DNA of 64,000 nucleotides from Harmothoe impar (GCA_947462335.1 OX381707.1:67164816-67228815); one strand, 5' to 3'. Shown: positions 1-11,871, counted from the stretch's first letter. Notes: generated by a model not told the origin, from the letters alone. Translations and numbers: made by a program.

Positions 1-229
1 CCATACATGTATTATTATCATGTGGGTAAAGTCGGAGCCATTTCCCACCCCCTAACAGCCCCCCCCCCCCCCCCCCCCGCCTCACCGTGGAGCAGAAAAC
101 TGTGAAAGCGAGGGGGTCCATGTGAGGTCCTATGGGAGCTTTCCTCCAATAAATTGTCATTTTTCCTGATGAATAATGCCAATTATTTTGGTTATATACA
201 TGTTAGAGACAAAATTAAAACCGTTTTTT
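1..229. other. Upstream non-coding DNA with a poly-C run
   Basis: No gene or recognisable repeat apart from a run of about 17 C residues near 61-78. The remainder is AT-rich single-copy-looking sequence. Confidence 0.5.
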
Positions 230-425
230 CATCCCAATGACATGGCACATCGATACAAATGAATATTATAACTCTTTGATTATTTTCAATTTCTCAGTAG
301 TAATGCTAATTATATCATGGGGTCTTGACAAATTTGGGGGGGGAGACATATTCAGGCCCCTCCTTCTCTGGGATTGGGACCCCCTGCCCCCCCCCTTTTC
401 CTATGCCACTGCAGCAGAAAGACTA
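230..425 (+). repeat. Dispersed repeat fragment, related to 40145-40368
   Basis: The segment around 308-336 (ATATCATGGGGTCTTGACAA and following T/G-rich bases) closely matches 40325-40352. Both copies also have GGGACCCCC and C-rich blocks nearby, though in a different order. I infer two decayed copies of one unclassified interspersed family. No terminal repeats or target duplication could be defined. Confidence 0.4.
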
Positions 426-783
426 GGTTCCAATCCCCTTTAAATCTTACAAGTCAGACATGACAGGCTTATCAGGGTTACCTACAGCTAAAACAAAAGT
501 TCTCCGGACCTCTGGCAGCCAGTGTTTGACACCACTCAATGGGCTCATTGGGGTGGGGAGTGACGATGCAAGTTTTATTAGTACCCTGGGCGGGGGGGGG
601 GGGGGGGTTTCATGTGTCATCTTGTCCATTATAGCAAAACCGGGGAAAGCAAAGCAATATTATCGGCTGATAGATAAATAATACAATAAGGCCTATATCT
701 TTAAATTCCAATTGGAAGGCTAACATCATGAGGAAAATAAGTATAAAAATTGAAGCTGCGAAATCATTTCAGGAACAATGAAT

Positions 784-986
784 TACCGTAAAACTTTGCA
801 TATATGCCACAGCTAGTACATATCAGCGGTGTGGCTTATAGCATCGGCCCAGGGTCAAGGTGCGGCTTATACGTGAGTTTTTGCTACTGTGGCACAGTAC
901 TAAAAGTCACCATGATCAAACCTCTGGTGCGGCTTATAGGATCGACTCAAAGTCGAGGTGTGGCTTATACGCGAGGTTTTACGGTA
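784..986. mobile_element. Small MITE with TACCGTAAAAC termini and GCGGCTTATA repeats
   Basis: The termini are inverted: TACCGTAAAAC at 784-794 and GTTTTACGGTA at 976-986. Between them are four GTGYGGCTTATA units near 829, 860, 927 and 958. GCGGCTTATA-type repeats occur in hAT-like MITEs of several animals, but I see no clear 8 bp target duplication, so the superfamily is unassigned. A further fragment of the same repeat lies at 1733-1800. Confidence 0.55.
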
Positions 987-1137
987 GAGCAGAAACTGAC
1001 TGAGGAACTGATTGGCACCATTTCAGAATCAAAACATATTCCCAACATATGATTTCCAATCTCACCTCCCTCCCCCTCTGGGAAAGCATTCAGCCCCCGC
1101 AACGAGACAAAGCGACGTGGTGTGTGACCTTTGTGAC

Positions 1138-1160
1138 ATTGATTGATTGATTGATTGAAT
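1138..1160 (+). repeat. (TTGA)n microsatellite
   Basis: About five tandem TTGA units, visible directly. Confidence 0.8.
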
Positions 1161-1732
1161 TGTTTAACATCCAGACGTACATCAAGTACCTCACGGACAT
1201 CTCAAGTTGGCAAGGAGTCATCCACAAATAGTGGTAGTCTGCCTTGCAGTAGTAGGAAAGATATTTATATGCTGCTTGCCCAATACAGCAGTGACCGCAT
1301 CTATGGATGATCGCATCTATGAAATGAATGACCGCATCTATGAGGTGAGGGAGAAAACCGCTACCAGCGCACGTCCCCTACTCTTTTCGAAGGATAGCAA
1401 GTGTTCTTTTCTTTGCCTGTTCCTACCCACCTGGGCTAGTACCATAGTAGGCAGGGCCAGACAAACCACGGCCTTTGATATCTCAGACGTGGTTCACTGA
1501 GGAGGAATCCCATGCCAGACCACCAGCAAGAAGGCCCGGGCCCATGCATATGGGCAGCGGTTGCCAAACAGCTTATGTGACTGATCACAGCAGTAAGGCA
1601 CGAGACCCCTGGTATTATGGAAGGCTCCCGATGAAGTTATTCTACTCCTTCATGCCCCCATCATGAAGGTCCCCACTAACACAGGGGGAGACCTTTGTGA
1701 CATACACTAATCCTCCCCCTGTCCCGGGGGCT

Positions 1733-1800
1733 TCTGCGGCTTATAGGATCGGCATAAACTCGGGGTGCGGCTTTTACGATGGTTAGGCTTATACGCGGTA
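1733..1800. repeat. Fragment of the GCGGCTTATA MITE family
   Basis: TGCGGCTTATAGGATCGGC and GTGCGGCTTTTACGA match the interior of the element at 784-986. Termini are missing, so this looks like a truncated copy. Confidence 0.45.
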
Positions 1801-2129
1801 GTTCTATTTGGCCTGTGTAGAAGGCAAATGGCCTGTGTAAGATCTTGATACCTTTTTCACTTTCATCCAGGCTGTGAGGTTTACACAGGCATAAGGGAGT
1901 GGTCATTATTTAACAACAGGAGGGGCATTGGTGGATTTTCATGTAAGCTCGCAACATTTTTTCCAGACCCCACCCTGCCCCCCAGACAGGTCGGAATTCA
2001 GCCCCCACCCCCTTAGAGTGGTTGAAATTTCCCCCTGGACCCTAGTTCCCTGTAGTTGGCCATTTCCAGGGCAGTTAGCATAGGCAATGGCCTACGTAAG
2101 AAGGAATATGCAAGCAGTAACATTTAGTA

Positions 2130-2200
2130 GGGGCGGTAGTTTGGAGGTGGGCAGTTACTGCCATAGAGCGACTACCGCAGGGTTCAGTCCCACCACCAAC
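2130..2200 (+). repeat. Possible tRNA-derived SINE head or tRNA pseudogene
   Basis: TAGTTTGGAGG at 2137 resembles a pol III A box, and GGTTCAGTCC at 2181 resembles a B box (GGTTCRANTCC). The 44-base spacing is that of a tRNA. A G/C run directly follows. No clear acceptor stem, 3' tail or second copy was found, so this is tentative. Confidence 0.35.
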
Positions 2201-2245
2201 CTTTAGGTGGGGGGGGGGGGGGGGTGCTTCAACTAAGTATAATTT

Positions 2246-2259
2246 GTTGCCATGGCAAC
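2246..2259. promoter_or_regulatory. RFX X-box-like palindrome
   Basis: GTTGCCATGGCAAC is a perfect palindrome matching the RFX-family X-box consensus. A second perfect copy lies 402 bases downstream at 2648. In vivo occupancy is unknown, and the copies may simply belong to the local repeat. Confidence 0.4.
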
Positions 2260-2595
2260 CAATATTTCTATCAATAATGCCCCAAAATAGATGAAAAAAT
2301 GTGATACCATTTTATTAAGCATGAAAAACTGTCCAAGAGAACTTTTTACTAAAAAATATCCAATTATCAACATTTTTCATGATTTTTCCCCTAAAAATCA
2401 ATTAAACAGGATAAAATGTTGCTAATTTTGTCCCATCTTCGAAAGGCCAGCATATAAAGGTACATTATGTCAGCAATTAATGGTTTTGGTTCCGTGGAGA
2501 CTATATACCAGATAGCAAGAATCCAAAATATCTAAGGTTTGAACCTTTTTCAAAGAAAACTACAGAGTGCTCAAAATCAGCCAAAAATAAGCCTA

Positions 2596-2647
2596 CTGTT
2601 CGGAAACTGGTACACAGGGGTGGGGCAGTGTACCAGTTTCCGAACAG
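2596..2647. repeat. Hairpin of GTTCGGAAACTGGTAC repeats
   Basis: CTGTTCGGAAACTGGTACAC at 2596-2615 pairs with its reverse complement at 2628-2647 across a 12-base loop. It is one side of a set of four copies of GTTCGGAAACTGGTAC, at 2598, 2630 (inverted), 2996 and 3013. Confidence 0.75.
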
Positions 2648-3011
2648 GTTGCCATGGCAACACCCAATAAGAATTGAATTATGATTCTATATTGAATTGA
2701 TTTGTGGGGACATATAAATATGTTTTGGTACATCATTTATCATTTTGCTTATATTTTGCTTATATTAGAGACCTTAACAAAATAATTATAAGAAATTTGA
2801 TTTTTACAAGCCTGGCCCAAATTGCCAATTGAAACCCTGGAAGAAAAATTAAAAGATGGATAAAATGTGATCTAGTGGACCAATCTGAATGAAAATTATA
2901 CTATAAATAGGTCTTACTTATATTCAAACTATGTCATGAAAAAGGGTTTCATTGATGACCACATGTAGTGCCAGGGGGGCCAAGCAGGTCAAAGTGTTCG
3001 GAAACTGGTAC
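2630..3011. mobile_element. Candidate MITE with GTACCAGTTTCCGAACA termini
   Basis: The first 17 bases of this 382 bp interval are the reverse complement of its last 17. Extra copies of the terminal motif lie just outside both ends. The interior is AT-rich and has no open frame, and an RFX-like palindrome sits at 2648-2661. I could not assign a superfamily or a target duplication. Confidence 0.5.
2648..2661. promoter_or_regulatory. RFX X-box-like palindrome, second copy
   Basis: Perfect GTTGCCATGGCAAC, directly next to the fold-back motif. See the first copy at 2246. Confidence 0.4.
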
Positions 3012-3543
3012 TGTTCGGAAACTGGTACATCTACTCTACAACATTTCCCCAAGATTTAGGGCAGACATTCATTGACTCCTGAAACCAAGTCCAAGACTCC
3101 AAGTTAGTTGAAGTTGCCAAGGTCGATAGTGGATTGACTAAATATGTATTAAAATTGGGTGTATAATATAGATCCATGATGGTGATCTATTTCTTTATTA
3201 CATAGGTGAAGAAGAAGTATTTCCAATCCAAAATTCCTACATCCCGATTGGGAGTAACAAGTGTCAGTGTGAGCCTCGAGTCGAAGTGACACAGCTGCAG
3301 TTCGAACGGGGATGGACTGTCACTGACCCGAGATTTTAGCAGAGGAATTTTTCTCAGATAGAGATGAATGCGGTAGCATACTTACATCACAATTCTGGAG
3401 ATTAACGCAGAAACCATTTTTCAGCCGTTGATTCGACGATCACCACTCTAACTCTATGATAAGTCTGTAAAATCGTCTCAAATTCAGCTGTTTATATCCT
3501 CTATCCTGGAATGGATTCGTTACATGGCGGCCATGTTGGGATG

Positions 3544-3551
3544 TGACGTCA
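3544..3551. promoter_or_regulatory. CRE/ATF site
   Basis: Perfect TGACGTCA, about 520 bases upstream of the start codon of the KDM3-like exon. Confidence 0.45.
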
Positions 3552-4023
3552 CTATTTACATGTCACATGACAGGTGCCCTTTGGTCCAACATTTCTGGTT
3601 TAGTTGTGTACGAAATTTTCTCTACTTTTTAGAGCAATAATCTTCAAAATTAAAATTTATTATTACTTCCCAAACATATTGAACGTAGCCTCATATCTTA
3701 TATTCGGGCTTGATAACGTCAAACGAACGAATCCATATTTAGTAATTGCATTGTTTATTTCATGATATTAGCTAGATTTAGGCAATCCACAGCATGTGAT
3801 CATCATATTAACGATTTATTTATATGTTAATTTGACTAAAATAGACACCATAGGTGAAAATACAGTCATTACGCTAGGGACTATATCCCCAGCATGTGAA
3901 ATGGCGGATGGTTATATTACAACTTTTTGACCTTTCGACCCAGTGAGTTCACAGATGTATTCTTCCACGTAGATCCTTAGGGGAGAGACATTCCAGAGAA
4001 TTTTGTCTCCGTTTTACTTGAAA

Positions 4024-4056
4024 ATGTCTGGTAAATCTACAGAGATGGATACCTGA
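4024..4056 (+). CDS. Upstream ORF of 10 residues
   Basis: An ATG at 4024 with A at -3 opens a frame (MSGKSTEMDT) that stops at 4054-4056, eight bases before the main start codon. Such a short gap would allow some reinitiation. It could dampen translation of the demethylase if the mRNA leader includes it, but the leader's extent is unknown. Confidence 0.3.
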   Translation: MSGKSTEMDT

Positions 4057-4064
4057 TTCGTGAC

Positions 4065-4220
4065 ATGGCGTTTAAGTATAGAGAGGAGATCGTTGGGAAG
4101 CGATTCCTTTCCGTTCGTAGCGCCACAAAGTTGAAAACGAGCAAGTTATCGGAGTGGGAATGGCGTTCTGGAGTGGTTCGAGCTGTTACCCACAAAGATA
4201 CGACAAATGCAGAATTTACG
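4065..4220 (+). CDS. First coding exon of a KDM3/JMJD1C-like histone H3K9 demethylase
   Basis: KDM3 proteins are nuclear JmjC-domain enzymes or coregulators acting on histone H3 lysine 9 methylation. Only the N-terminus is present. The frame opens with ATG at 4065 (G at -3 and G at +4, a good Kozak context) and encodes 52 residues. Residues 9-15 read IVGKRFL; then come EWEWRSGVVRAVTHKD and NAEFT. This order (VGKRFL, tryptophan-rich spacer, RxGVVRAVxHxD, short acidic stretch) is what I know of JMJD1C N-termini, where the next conserved block is an aromatic/acidic strand. The exon ends in phase 0 at the donor ACG|GTAAGA (4221). No following exon was recognised, and the JmjC domain and zinc finger lie beyond this window. 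Assignment rests on motif memory, not on a search; KDM3A/B-like is the alternative. Confidence 0.7.
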
Positions 4221-4226
4221 GTAAGA
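4221..4226 (+). promoter_or_regulatory. 5' splice site of intron 1
   Basis: GTAAGA follows the last complete codon of the exon. Reading through would give a further run of residues unlike the family, then a stop. This supports splicing here. Confidence 0.65.
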
Positions 4227-5347
4227 GTTTCTCTTATTTTTGCACTCAACGTGTTTCATTTCTTCACTGCATCATCAAGTCTAACATCTTAGCTTTCCTG
4301 TGATACCATTCTGGCTACTTTTGGTTTTGTAAAACGGGAGCAGTGTGGGAAAAACGATGGGGTGTCGACAGCTTTGCCTCCAACGAAAAGGGTCGGTGTT
4401 TGTGTACAAAACGCTAGAGCCACGGCCGATCCTGATGTGGGCCACCGCCAACCCTGTGCCGTACGCTTCAGCCTACACTGAGACCGAGCCAGCCAACACA
4501 CCCAGAGCTTTCCAACTTGGCCAAATGATTAAAGCGAATTGACGCCGCAAAGCCAGTCAGAGAAAACCTGCTCCTTTTCCCACCACTGTCCACAGACATG
4601 CTTTACCTATCTTGGCTATTTTGGCACCAGTTCCACATCTTCTGGCCAGGTTTAAATATGGATTTCTCCGTGTCTGTCAGAGGAGGGAGAGCAGCTAGGG
4701 GAGGGCAGAGAGCCTGAGGCTGAGGCATAAAGCGAAGCCATGATCATGCAGTGAAGGAATGAAGCAAATTTCATATTCGACTCCAGCCATGGGCACTGCC
4801 ACTGGAGACCTGACATTGTAGTTCAGTCGCCGCCCCACTGCTGAACATTTGGTTTATACTTATTATTTGGTTTATACTATTACTTATTAGGGCCTAACAT
4901 GTGGGGCTGGAAACCTTAAACTTATTCTGGTCCTTGTGATCCTTATTAAATGTAGCATGCCTGGGCCCATGGCAATTTACATCTAATGATGTACCGATAC
5001 ATTGCAACAGGATTTGTGTAGATTTACATTCTAGAGGCTAGACTGCTGTAGAGTCTAATAAAGGTAAATGCTCATGTTAAGTATCATTTTTATATACCCG
5101 GGCATTTGCATGGTCAATTTCATGTAATGCATGTTTAGAGTTTTGAAAGAATATTGTGTGTGAAAGCACTTCGTCGTCTTCGTCACCACAGGCACAGCCG
5201 TGGCACAGGGAAGACATGATATTGATTGATATCTTAGTTCTGGACCAAACATAGGAATGGAGATTGGAGGACACCTGGACAAAGTGTAAAACAGCTTTTC
5301 ACAACATGTTGTAGCAGCATGGAAGAGTCTCAGAGTCATAGCAGAGT
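4227..5347 (+). other. Intron 1, proximal part; no gene seen
   Basis: A 65-codon open frame at 4345-4542 shows no family resemblance and no good splice signals. Past 4600 I see only single-copy-looking non-coding sequence. Confidence 0.45.
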
Positions 5348-5355
5348 ATAGCCAT

Positions 5356-5796
5356 TAGGGATGTCATTGGTATCAAATTTTATAGGTTATCAGTTATTCA
5401 CTATTATGGTGTCGATATAGGCAATATATCAGTTATTCAATATATGTTTTAAAAAGGTAGATTAGGCCACACTTTTCTATTCTTTGGGTTACAGACACCT
5501 TAAAATCTTAATCACATACGATGAAATAAAAGAAACGTTTAATAGTTTTTGAGAAGACGACAGACCAAGTGGTCTTGCTCCCCTGTGAAAAAAAATGTTT
5601 ATAAAAAAGTTTTGATTTCACCTTTTACCACCTAAAATCCTTAATAATGGTCCGATTTTCACGCCGAAAAAACTGACATGTAGCCCAGAATGAATCCAAA
5701 ATGGCGGTGTATCGATACCCATCGTTTGTTGATTCGGTTATCTGATATATAGAAAATAGCGATATATCGATTCCCCCAATACCAATGACATCCCTA
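5356..5796. mobile_element. hAT-like MITE with 8 bp target duplication
   Basis: Termini TAGGGATGTCATTGGTAT and its near reverse complement (ATACCAATGACATCCCTA) bound 441 bp. ATAGCCAT is repeated exactly at 5348-5355 and 5797-5804. An 8 bp duplication and a YAGGG terminus are typical of hAT elements. The interior has no transposase frame, so it is non-autonomous. Sub-terminal ATCGATA/GATATATC repeats occur near both ends. Confidence 0.85.
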
Positions 5797-5804
5797 ATAG
5801 CCAT

Positions 5805-8800
5805 ACCTTGTTCAAGGATAAGCTTGATAGGAACTGGAAGGACTACCTATTTAATTTAAGTGGAAATGGGAACCCCTCTCAGGACGAAGATTAGCCATCA
5901 AAGATAAATTGGAGGTGTAAAAAGTGCCACCCTAGTACCACCTAAAACTATGTATATATAAGTAAGAAAGTAACACATGATCATGATGCAAACGTATCAC
6001 CAATTAATAAAATAACGTCTACACTTCCATTCTTGACGAGAATTTGCGGTTGCACGGTTCAATCAGGCAATAACTATATTCCTACGTCATATTCATGAAT
6101 ACCGTCTCCACTTTTAAATGAATGTAGTTCATAAAAGAGGGGCTGGAAGAAATTATAAAAAGGTCACTGGAAAGGGTAAACTCAAGTTCCAAGTACTGAG
6201 TTTTGTGTAGAATAACATTCGTCATCTTTGCTAAGTGGTCATGTAAATATCCCTTGTTGACACCTGCCTTAACCGCCTTGGTGACATCAGATGATTGCCT
6301 TGCCCTGCTTGAACAACTTTCAGTATTTATAAATAGAGGTCATTCATTTTCAAGACAACACCCGATCAAACTTGTTTCAGTTTTGATGGATGGACATTCA
6401 CGACAGATACTTATTTATTAGGACACTGGTTTCAACTCTAAATTCCCATGTATTTCCTTCAAGAAACACGTTAGTGTACTGTTTTATAACCAAAATGAAG
6501 CCTGCGATACTCATTCACAGTCTGAATTACTACGCAGATGGTGTGAGTAATAGTTGAAACCCAGAGTTGGATCTCGTGCATGTAGTCATCGGTTGTAGAA
6601 CCTCTTTGTTCAGTCCTGTCCCCGAGTCTCACCAAAGTAGTCCTTGCCACTCCAACCCAGCAGTGACGGTACTTAAAAGTTAACAGCTGTTACACCTTTT
6701 TCAATTCAGGGTTTCTGGGGTAGGCCATTCTAAGCTGATATAGACTTACATACACACATAGTGTCTCTAGCATATTGTATACATTTAGTAGATTCCAATT
6801 GTGTATGTTAAACTATGCCACCATAATAAGTCTTGCGGTAGGTATAAAGTCAGTGGGTACGATGGGGGTGTGTGTGGCTTGGAGCACTTATCACTGGCTA
6901 TTTCAAGTGCACATTCTCACCTACCCAATCAATTAACACAATATCCAGCCTGGTAGACCGACGGGGACAGCAGTGTCTTGTGCAACTAAGCCTAGACACC
7001 ACAGCCCCTCAAGTTGGTTCCAAAGATTGTTTCTGTCAGCACTGCCCCATATTAATACCTTATTTACTCAAGGCTCTGGCTAGTGTGAGGGAGGACCAAC
7101 ATCGTGCATTTAAAGCCTTTAATATTACCCATGCACATCATACCATATCTGTTAAGTTTTAATTTCAAATTATAGATTTACAAGTGACAATACAATTGCT
7201 CTGCATACTTCACAAGTTAACAAAATTAGCTTTCGTAGTGTGAAAAAAACTGTCCTTTGACCATGTGTCGACATGATAACCTGCAAAATATCCCCCATCT
7301 CCATAACATTATAATGACGAGAAGTCAAGAACAAACAAAAACTCATATTACACCCTCTCCATGCTGGTCACTGATTGGTTTGCTCTTGGTCGGCCGGCGC
7401 TCACCTTGAACGATGAAGATCCGCTGGTGGGTCGTAAATCTAGGTGCCCAATCCCCCTGGTCGGGCCCCGTGACGCCCCGCCGGACGTAGACTCTGATTT
7501 ACCCCCCTGTATGCCCCTCCCTAACTCAGTAGACCCTAACGGTACTAAGGCATAGACTCGGAGCGAGATTGGCCTTAGTCTCATACAGATATGTTAATTA
7601 GTACATGGAGCGAAAGCGGATCCATTTCTGATTGGCTGGCTTTATAGACTAGTAAAGGCAGGGCCAGCTAATACACATTTACTAATTACCACCAATTAAG
7701 GGATTAAAATCATGTCCTCAGCCTTGTGTATTCGGAAATACACATCCAACTTCAAAGGGATCTCACAGTCTGACAGATGAATACACATGAACATTTAGTG
7801 TATTGCATCCTTATGGTGTCAAGGTCGGAATTATATGATACCTACGCTATATCTGCAAGTAGCGTGGGTGTCCAAGTTAGCCCCTCCCCACAACCTGCAA
7901 CCCCCTCTAGTGTCTCTTCTTTATCTACTGACACTACCCCTACTACCACATACAATAACGGCGTAGTTCATTGTGGATGGACTTTCCCTTTTGGAATCAA
8001 GGTCCAATGCTGATTATATTCAATTTTAAAAGAAAACAACCTCACATGAATGACAAGGTGAAAATAATTGATTTAATTCACTTGATATCACCTTGAAAAA
8101 CACACTGGGTTTATGTAGTTTTTTCATCTTCTTATTTTTCAAAATGTCATTGAAGCGTCAATAACGAATTACAGTGTGAATCGAAAAAATAGTCCTGCAG
8201 TTCAAAACAAAAATTCAAACCATAATTCTTATCTTTTGAACAAAATTTCCTAATTCCAAAAAGTCCTAATCAGTAACTGAATCGTGCCAAACCCGAATCC
8301 TGATGGATATCAGAGATAAGATGTGCGTAGTGAAAGTAAGGGCGGGATCAATCCTATTTTCTGCTGCGTTCTGGCTGATGAGCAAAGGTCTGATCCTTAT
8401 CAGTATGGCCTCCACGTCGCAGTACCTTATCACTGGGCTGATAGGACGAGATAGGGCTCAGGAAACCACATCATATTTCCCATCCTTATCACCTTAAACC
8501 ATCAGCTCTCACCCCGTGCTCTCAGCCTGAATGTGTTGGGGCAGGGACTCCTACTGGATCCTCCTGGTACAAACAGTATTCATGATCATCCAGATCCTGG
8601 GGACACCATTTCATACAGTAGACGTTTGGCATTGGGATTTGCGTTAGAAGTTACTCACTGTGATTTCCCACAGAAAGTGTTATGAGACATCTACTAGTAC
8701 GTGGTAATTTGCTGTTCAGATCAGGGTGCTAATATAACGAGTATTATGCCTCCACGGCAACATGCTGAAAGGGATGTGAAACCCTGTAGGGTCATACATT

Positions 8801-10971
8801 CAGCAAACTGTCAAGAAGGGTTAGGATCGGTCCTGCAGTGTCGGTTGTACAGAACACACAGCATTTTCACCCTCTAACATAGTTAACGTAGGCAATTGGT
8901 CAAATAGAAACATGATATTTGCAGTTTCAATAATCGTGCACGGCAATCAGTGACGTCACACGAGATTCTAGGCTAGTAATGTAACTTGAGAGCATGGGAA
9001 ACATTTATAAACCATACCTTGATCATCTCACTAAAACAACCTACCCCCCCCCCCCCCCCCCCCGCTCTGCGGCTCCCTCCCAGCTGCCTTGCAGACTCCA
9101 AACAGGAAGTACCTGTCCGCTGGTTTCCGCTGGTGTCGGCAACCTGACGCCCCGCTAAAGCTCTCCTCATTCCGGATCCTGATTCCCCACATCGACATTA
9201 ATTAGTAGCCTCCATACAGGCCACTCACCTTTCGGTGTGATCCTCAGTCAGATTTTTATTTAATTTATTAATTTTTGCCACTGGGTTGTGCAGTGTTTAA
9301 TTCACCCAACCCGGCCGAGCCTTGGTAGACAGAATTATACAAATATTGCTAGACACTGGCAGGCCATATATTATAGCTTGTGTTTTCCCTGGATTTTACA
9401 GAATTTATCGACAGGTGTGAAAGATATGAGACGGTATGACACCGGGTATGTCATGGTTGAAGGAGCAACTCTGAGATGGCATATTTATCTAGATAGAAGA
9501 AAAATGGACCCTGTGCCGTTCTTGGATAGGTTAGACCCAGGTGGTATAAACGTGAATGAAGCCCAGCACAACAGGCCCACTATGTGATACCTGGAGAGCC
9601 CCCCCCCCCCCCCCCTACACACACACATACTCACTCCTACTGATCCTAGCCCTCAATCACTGGACCCCCTCCGGGGAGAGGCAGTGAGGGGTCGGCCGGT
9701 CAGCTATTTCTAGTCGAGTGAATTATACCCAGGGCCACCTCGGGGTCCCAGCTAGCCACACCTGCCCCTCTGACGTATGGAGAGACTCAGGGGAAAGGGA
9801 GGACGGGCATGAGGGAGCATCTTCTCCTATACGCCTGTTTTACTTATGATAAAATTTAATCAGGATATAATAATGCAATATCCTGTTGATATGTTCTGCA
9901 AGTCTTAAGTCATAAAATGTGAGAAAAAGATGACATGCTAAAGGGAAAAAAGTGATTTTAATTATTAAAGCTATTGGCTGCTGGATAGAAGTAAATATCT
10001 AGGCACAGAGTTGCCTAATTAGAAATAATGAGGTGGGCTGCTCTATAGATAGTACATGGGTGTCTTTTACTAGAGAAGCATGCGCAAGATCATCTGTAGA
10101 TGAGTTTGGTATGTGTCCGGTGCACTGACAGGCAAAAAGGCAAACCTAGATCTTTGTGATGTAATGTTATAAACGGCATGCCTTGGGGGTAACTGGGGAG
10201 GTGATTGGTACTACAACAAGTACTCTACCCCATCTCACTGTACATCACGGCATACCAACGTGCACAAATAGCACCTTATTGGCCTTATTACATGGACATA
10301 CCGACAGTATACTATAGTGTGTGTAAGACTATGTGGAGCATTCCCTGGTTATTACAGACTGGTCTCTCTATTACATAGACATCCCTCATGTACTTTGTGC
10401 CTACACACCGTAACCCTAGTAATCACTCAAACTGTACATGTAACATAGCAACACATAATGATGGTATGTGTGACCTCTCCGGGAATGCACAGCCCATTTC
10501 CTGTTTGGCTAACAGTAGACGATTTAAGAGAGAGTGAACCGGGTATATTTGTTAACGTCGGTTTAAAAATCCTATATATAAATTTCTTTTGTAGAATCAG
10601 GGGATATTAGAAACGTGGAATTTTGATTAGCAAGAAGGCCCCCCTGAGAGCCCACATAGTGCTGTGGGAAGTGGGTTTTATCGGGGTTTTACTTTCTGGT
10701 TTTTGCACCAAGCAACCTAGACAGCCCGATTATCCACTACATTCAGGATATGCTTCCATTTGATGAGAAAAACACAATCACTAATTTGATAGAAATAGTA
10801 AACATACCATGTCCTTCAAACCCAGTGGATGATATAAGTCATGAAAAAGACGAGTGTTACATGTATCCATAGTATAAAATAATGTTGTCAACCTAGACTG
10901 ACGTAGTTTTGGTTTCGACATCACTAAACCGCAAAGCCCCAGTGGCCACTCTTAACAAAAATAAAGCTCAT
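5805..10971 (+). other. Intron 1; no gene seen
   Basis: No convincing coding sequence. Notable are C runs of about 21 (9043-9063) and 15 (9600-9615). Several short open frames of 60-99 codons have no recognisable domain and biased, repeat-like composition. Confidence 0.5.
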
Positions 10972-11865
10972 GGGTACACTGCCCATGAGATGACTAGCTG
11001 GTCTGTTGGTACCTTGAGTAGACCGGTACACAGATCAGGAGCCTTGTGGGTAATAGGCCCTATGGCGATTGGCCCTGAGGATGATCAGCCCCATGTCTAT
11101 GCTAGCCCCATTGGCCCCATGATTAATAGCACCCTGATTGAGACATACCAGTAATAGGGGTAACCAGTCGGTTCTATTTATGGGTGATTGGGGATCAAAC
11201 AAACCCACTGCACTGTGCTGGGAGCAGGCAACAGGGTGAGTCCAGGTAAAACCAGCCAGTGGGGATCAGACAGTGCTATATATATGGGTGATTGGTGCCA
11301 ATTGAGGGTCAGTATGGGGATGAAAACACAGCTGTACTCAGTTACTTAGCCCAGTGTGTGTATAACCATCAAATCTCACTAGGTAGTTATATATATATAT
11401 CTAAAATGGTTACCAAAGGTAGAAAACTCATTTCTCTGGTACATGAGCTTAATAGAGGTGGTAGAGGTAACTGACCCCAGTCTACAGTAACCTTATCCTT
11501 GATAACTTCCTCCCTATCTTCTGTCAGCCCATCTGGGTCTATAGTCAGTCCTATAGCTGCAGCAGCCTTACACAGCTCTATGAGTGGAGCTTTTGTAAGT
11601 TTAGACACAGTCACACCATGTGTCTTAAGATGTGCCTGTAACTCTTTCACAGAGTGAGAGCTCCACATTCTGTCCAGTTCTGCCATGGTTTAGAAGTGAT
11701 CCCCATGCACTGGCTGATTTTACCTGGACTGACCATACTGACTGCACCCAGCACAGGGCACTGCGTTTGTTTGATCCCCAATCAGCTGTAAATAGAACAA
11801 CTGGACAACCCTATATACTCATGGTCCCAACATACCAACTAGTCATCTCATGGGCGGTCTACCCT
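10972..11865. mobile_element. Inverted-repeat transposon remnant carrying a SAP-like ORF
   Basis: About 10972-11025 (GGGTACACTGCCCATGAGAT and onward) is inverted at 11805-11865. About 11150-11270 (including TGATTGGGGATCAAACAAAC) is inverted at 11697-11815. The arms are about 85% alike by eye, and the left arm has an extra insertion at about 11026-11150. The space between encodes the start of a SAP-like protein on the minus strand. I infer a deletion derivative of a DNA transposon with long inverted ends. No target duplication was identified. Confidence 0.6.
11387..11686 (-). pseudogene. Truncated transposon-encoded protein with a SAP-like N-terminus
   Basis: A 99-residue frame starts MAELDRMWSSHSVKELQAHL. 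Residues 12-45 have the helix-extended-helix pattern of a SAP DNA-binding motif (SVKELQAHLKTHGVTVSKL followed by KAPLIELCKAA). Residues 46-68 are acidic. I recall SAP-like N-termini of this type on repeat-encoded proteins of many invertebrates, often ahead of nuclease-like regions; that is memory, not a search result. From about residue 70 the frame runs into simple sequence and the ORF stops at 11387, so the catalytic part is missing. It lies entirely between the inverted arms, which supports a mobile origin. Confidence 0.5.
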
Positions 11866-11871
11866 ATGTGA

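Larger units (their letters stand above)
3500..4064 (+). promoter_or_regulatory. Probable promoter and 5' UTR of the KDM3-like gene
   Basis: Upstream of the start codon lie a perfect CRE/ATF palindrome (TGACGTCA, 3544-3551), a GGCGGCCATGTTGG motif at about 3526-3539 and AAATGGCGGATGG near 3899. GGCGGCCATG/ATGGCGG motifs resemble YY1-type promoter elements. There is no clear TATA box at a sensible distance, which is usual for a broadly expressed chromatin gene. An 11-codon uORF sits at 4024-4056. The transcription start cannot be located from sequence alone. Confidence 0.45.

Noticed and set aside
4345..4542. 65-codon frame just after the KDM3-like exon
   Set aside because: No family resemblance to the next KDM3 block and no acceptor/donor pair in frame.
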